This document shows positions 30,386 through 31,934 of a stretch of DNA of 31,934 nucleotides, piece by piece. The translations under genes were made by a program, and so were the position numbers. Position 1 is the first letter of the stretch. Each line of letters begins with the position of its first letter. This stretch comes from a virus, in IMG/VR virus record IMGVR_UViG_3300035698_001964, positions 1-31,934 of that record; one strand, 5' to 3'. Below the pieces are notes generated by a model. The model was not told the DNA's origin. It saw only the letters and a list, made by a program, of their open reading frames with translations, and made no database searches.

Positions 30386-31354
30386 TTAAAGCTTCTTTTT
30401 TAAAAACCACATTGAGATATCATTACACTCTTCTTTGATGGTTTCGTAAATTTTATTAAATTTTTGTCTATCCTCTTCTCCTTTGTATCTTTGTGTTGGA
30501 ACATTGAACCAATCTAGCTCTACTCCACTTATTATTTGTTTTTTAAAATTTGTTGACGAACGCATATGCCATATAATCTCTGTCATCAATACTTTATGGT
30601 CGTGCTTTGGATATAAGTCGTCCATCAGTTTTATAAGAAATGGCTTCCTTAATAGTATAGCAATTAATGGAGAACAATGGAAATCTACACCTTCAAGCTG
30701 TATATCGTTAATATCTGCTATCCCTACTTCATCGAATTTATAAGTATTGTATGTTTTGTAATATTTATCTAAATCCTTAGCTTTTATTCCTTTGTTAAAT
30801 CTATAAGCCCAAACTTTAGCCATTTCTGTAAATAACACCACATCTGACGATAATCCACCTATTTTTGAACGATATAACAATGCGTCAACTAATAACTTTT
30901 CCTTATCTTCAAGTTTTGTAAATAAATTGTATGCTCCATCATACTTTTTAACCTTTTCTACATCTGGGTTAATAGTTACGAAATCTTCTCTCCATTCTGC
31001 CTCTGCACAATCTGCAATAACATTGATAACTAATTCAGCATCTGCTTCTGTAAGTTGATATAGTTTTTTTGACGAACGCTTGATTAAATCTATCATCTCA
31101 TCAAGTCTTGGGTGTAAAACTACATCTTCCATAACTATAATTGGCATTCTTCTGAAAAAATCGTGTAAGTCATTATGTATAAGTGCTGATTTTACTCCTT
31201 TGATAGCACTTTCTACATCTCCTCGTCTTACTGCTTTCTGTATAGACGATTTCAATAATGATAGGGGTATCTCTTTTTGAAATAACTTAGCTCTATCTAC
31301 TATTTTTATTTCTTTACTTCCTTTTACATTTTCAAATAAGTTTGATGTTTGCAT
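30386..31354 (-). CDS. helical protein resembling the C-terminal domain of RarA/MgsA
   Basis: A 322-residue, all-helical protein. Residues of about 30-90 (LLKSSIQKAVRRGDVESAIK, DFFRRMPIIVMEDVVLHPRL) resemble the RarA/MgsA C-terminal helical domain, where a segment of the form 'LQKxIRRGDxxAA...RRLxxIAxEDVGL' is conserved. No P-loop is present, so it is not an ATPase. It may act in recombination-linked replication, or be a phage family that merely shares this fold. Its promoter lies at 31377-31405, and the predicted leader is only about 15 bases. Confidence 0.5.
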   Translation of the reverse strand: MQTSNLFENVKGSKEIKIVDRAKLFQKEIPLSLLKSSIQKAVRRGDVESAIKGVKSALIHNDLHDFFRRMPIIVMEDVVLHPRLDEMIDLIKRSSKKLYQLTEADAELVINVIADCAEAEWREDFVTINPDVEKVKKYDGAYNLFTKLEDKEKLLVDALLYRSKIGGLSSDVVLFTEMAKVWAYRFNKGIKAKDLDKYYKTYNTYKFDEVGIADINDIQLEGVDFHCSPLIAILLRKPFLIKLMDDLYPKHDHKVLMTEIIWHMRSSTNFKKQIISGVELDWFNVPTQRYKGEEDRQKFNKIYETIKEECNDISMWFLKKKL

Positions 31355-31376
31355 ACTTTTTTTTATTTATAAGATA

Positions 31377-31405
31377 ATTTTAGCATAGTTTAGCCTATTT
31401 GTCAA
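31377..31405 (-). promoter_or_regulatory. sigma70-type promoter
   Basis: On the minus strand TTGACA (31405-31400) is separated by 17 bases ending in TATGC from the -10 box TAAAAT (31382-31377), with an extended -10 TG. The -35 box overlaps the stop codon of the 47-residue ORF. It should drive the gene starting at 31354 and the operon beyond. The same layout is found at 24704-24732. Confidence 0.75.
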
Positions 31406-31545
31406 AATTTTAATCTTTTACTTACTCTTTTCTTTAATTTTTTATTTTGTTTAATTATTCCCGATTCTAGAATAACAGCAGTAATCATCGTACCACTAAA
31501 TAGTCCTAATATAAATGTTGCTATTATTTCTGTGTTTGTATCCAT
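31402..31545 (-). CDS. tiny membrane protein
   Basis: A 47-residue ORF with one hydrophobic helix (IIATFILGLFSGTMITAVIL) and a strongly basic C-terminal tail (QNKKLKKRVSKRLKF). It has an AAAGGAT ribosome-binding-like sequence before its ATG, unlike most genes here. The shape resembles small phage membrane proteins, but no family is certain. Confidence 0.5.
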   Translation of the reverse strand: MDTNTEIIATFILGLFSGTMITAVILESGIIKQNKKLKKRVSKRLKF

Positions 31546-31632
31546 ACTTATCCTTTCTTTTACTTAATTATTGTTTTTTAGCTTTATCAATAATAACCTC
31601 TTTTCTTATTATCTTATTCCCTTTAAGGTTGT

Positions 31633-31791
31633 TTATTTTGTAGTGGGTTTTTTACCTTCAACTTCATCTATTAATTCTTGTGGTGTTCCTAGTATAACAA
31701 ATTTACTAGCCATATTATTAGCAACCTCTTTTGGTAAATCTCTACCAATGTATAATACTTTGTCTTTTAATGCTTGTTCTAATGTTTTCAT
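31633..31791 (-). CDS. hypothetical 52-residue protein
   Basis: The ORF encodes MKTLEQALKDKVLYIGRDLP and MASKFVILGTPQELIDEVEG with a Lys/Thr-rich end. The ATG follows the A/T leader typical of the window. About 70 bases downstream have no ATG-started frame. No family is recognised. Confidence 0.5.
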   Translation of the reverse strand: MKTLEQALKDKVLYIGRDLPKEVANNMASKFVILGTPQELIDEVEGKKPTTK

Positions 31792-31823
31792 AATTTTATA
31801 CTTAGATTGCGGAGCAAGCTCCT

Positions 31824-31934
31824 TTACTTAGTTATTTCCCTGTAGGTTTTAGTAATACTTAATTTTGGTTCAATGTAATTTTTATACCAGCGAAAAACAA
31901 ACTTATCTATAAATCCCCAATCACATCCAGAACC
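31824..31934 (-). CDS. partial gene, C-terminal 36 residues
   Basis: The only open frame at this edge ends SITKTYREITK then TAA at 31826-31824. The visible part (GCDWGFIDKFVFRWYKNYIE) is aromatic and charged. Its identity cannot be decided. A 12-base palindrome-like hairpin GGAGC-TT-GCTCC follows the stop at 31811-31822. Confidence 0.55.
   Translation of the reverse strand, partial: GSGCDWGFIDKFVFRWYKNYIEPKLSITKTYREITK

Noticed and set aside
31811-31822. Hairpin GGAGC-TT-GCTCC as a terminator
   Set aside because: No T-run follows on either strand.
1-31934. Plus-strand open frames of 60-111 codons, for example at 3582-3917 and 26416-26712
   Set aside because: They all lie opposite strongly supported minus-strand genes, have low-complexity Ser/Leu/Ile-rich sequence and no recognisable domains, so they are shadows.
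1-31934. Alternative genetic code (reassigned stop codon)
   Set aside because: TAA, TAG and TGA all end well-supported genes, and no long gene reads through any of them.

Overview
The window is part of the genome of a tailed double-stranded DNA phage (Caudoviricetes) or a closely related prophage. Every supportable gene lies on the minus strand, genes overlap or nearly touch, and the window carries a GpA-type large terminase, a portal fused to a MuF domain, and virion proteins. The DNA is AT-rich. TAA, TAG and TGA all act as stops, so the code looks standard. The host cannot be named. Two well-formed sigma70-type promoters (TTGACA, 17-base spacer) argue against Bacteroidota, although most gene starts lack a Shine-Dalgarno sequence and sit behind A/T-only leaders.

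Layout in the direction of transcription (high to low coordinates). (1) 31934-27113: small proteins, a RarA-like helical protein, two glycosyltransferases (one truncated or frameshifted) and a ParB-type protein. (2) 27074-24752: a putative small terminase and the large terminase. (3) 24751-23757: about 1 kb without a convincing gene. It holds a promoter, a roughly 580-nt candidate structured RNA ending at an intrinsic terminator, then two further compact structured elements. (4) 23756-6591: about 17 kb of accessory genes inserted between terminase and portal. These include six glycosyltransferase genes (one a GT4-GT2 fusion), four methyltransferases (one fused to a kinase-like domain), a short UDP-sugar-dehydrogenase-like protein, a polysaccharide deacetylase, SpoVG, HU, a ClpP-like protease, four HNH endonucleases and many tiny proteins. 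(5) 6591-1: a small zinc-ribbon protein, portal-MuF, a repeat-containing protein, two paralogous virion proteins, a protein with a carbohydrate-binding-like fold, and a partial gene.

The most striking pattern concerns three HNH genes. Each ends inside the first codons of a glycosyltransferase gene, with the start codon at the same +1 offset. Upstream of each HNH gene lies a short broken-off copy of the 5' end of that same type of glycosyltransferase. The intact downstream copy encodes a similar peptide with different, generally GC-richer codons. This suggests mobile HNH cassettes that carry a recoded, possibly cleavage-resistant replacement for the 5' end of their target gene. At one locus the reading frame is broken just after the replaced stretch.

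The glycan genes probably work together to build or modify a sugar structure, on the virion, on phage DNA or on the host surface. The sequence alone does not say which.
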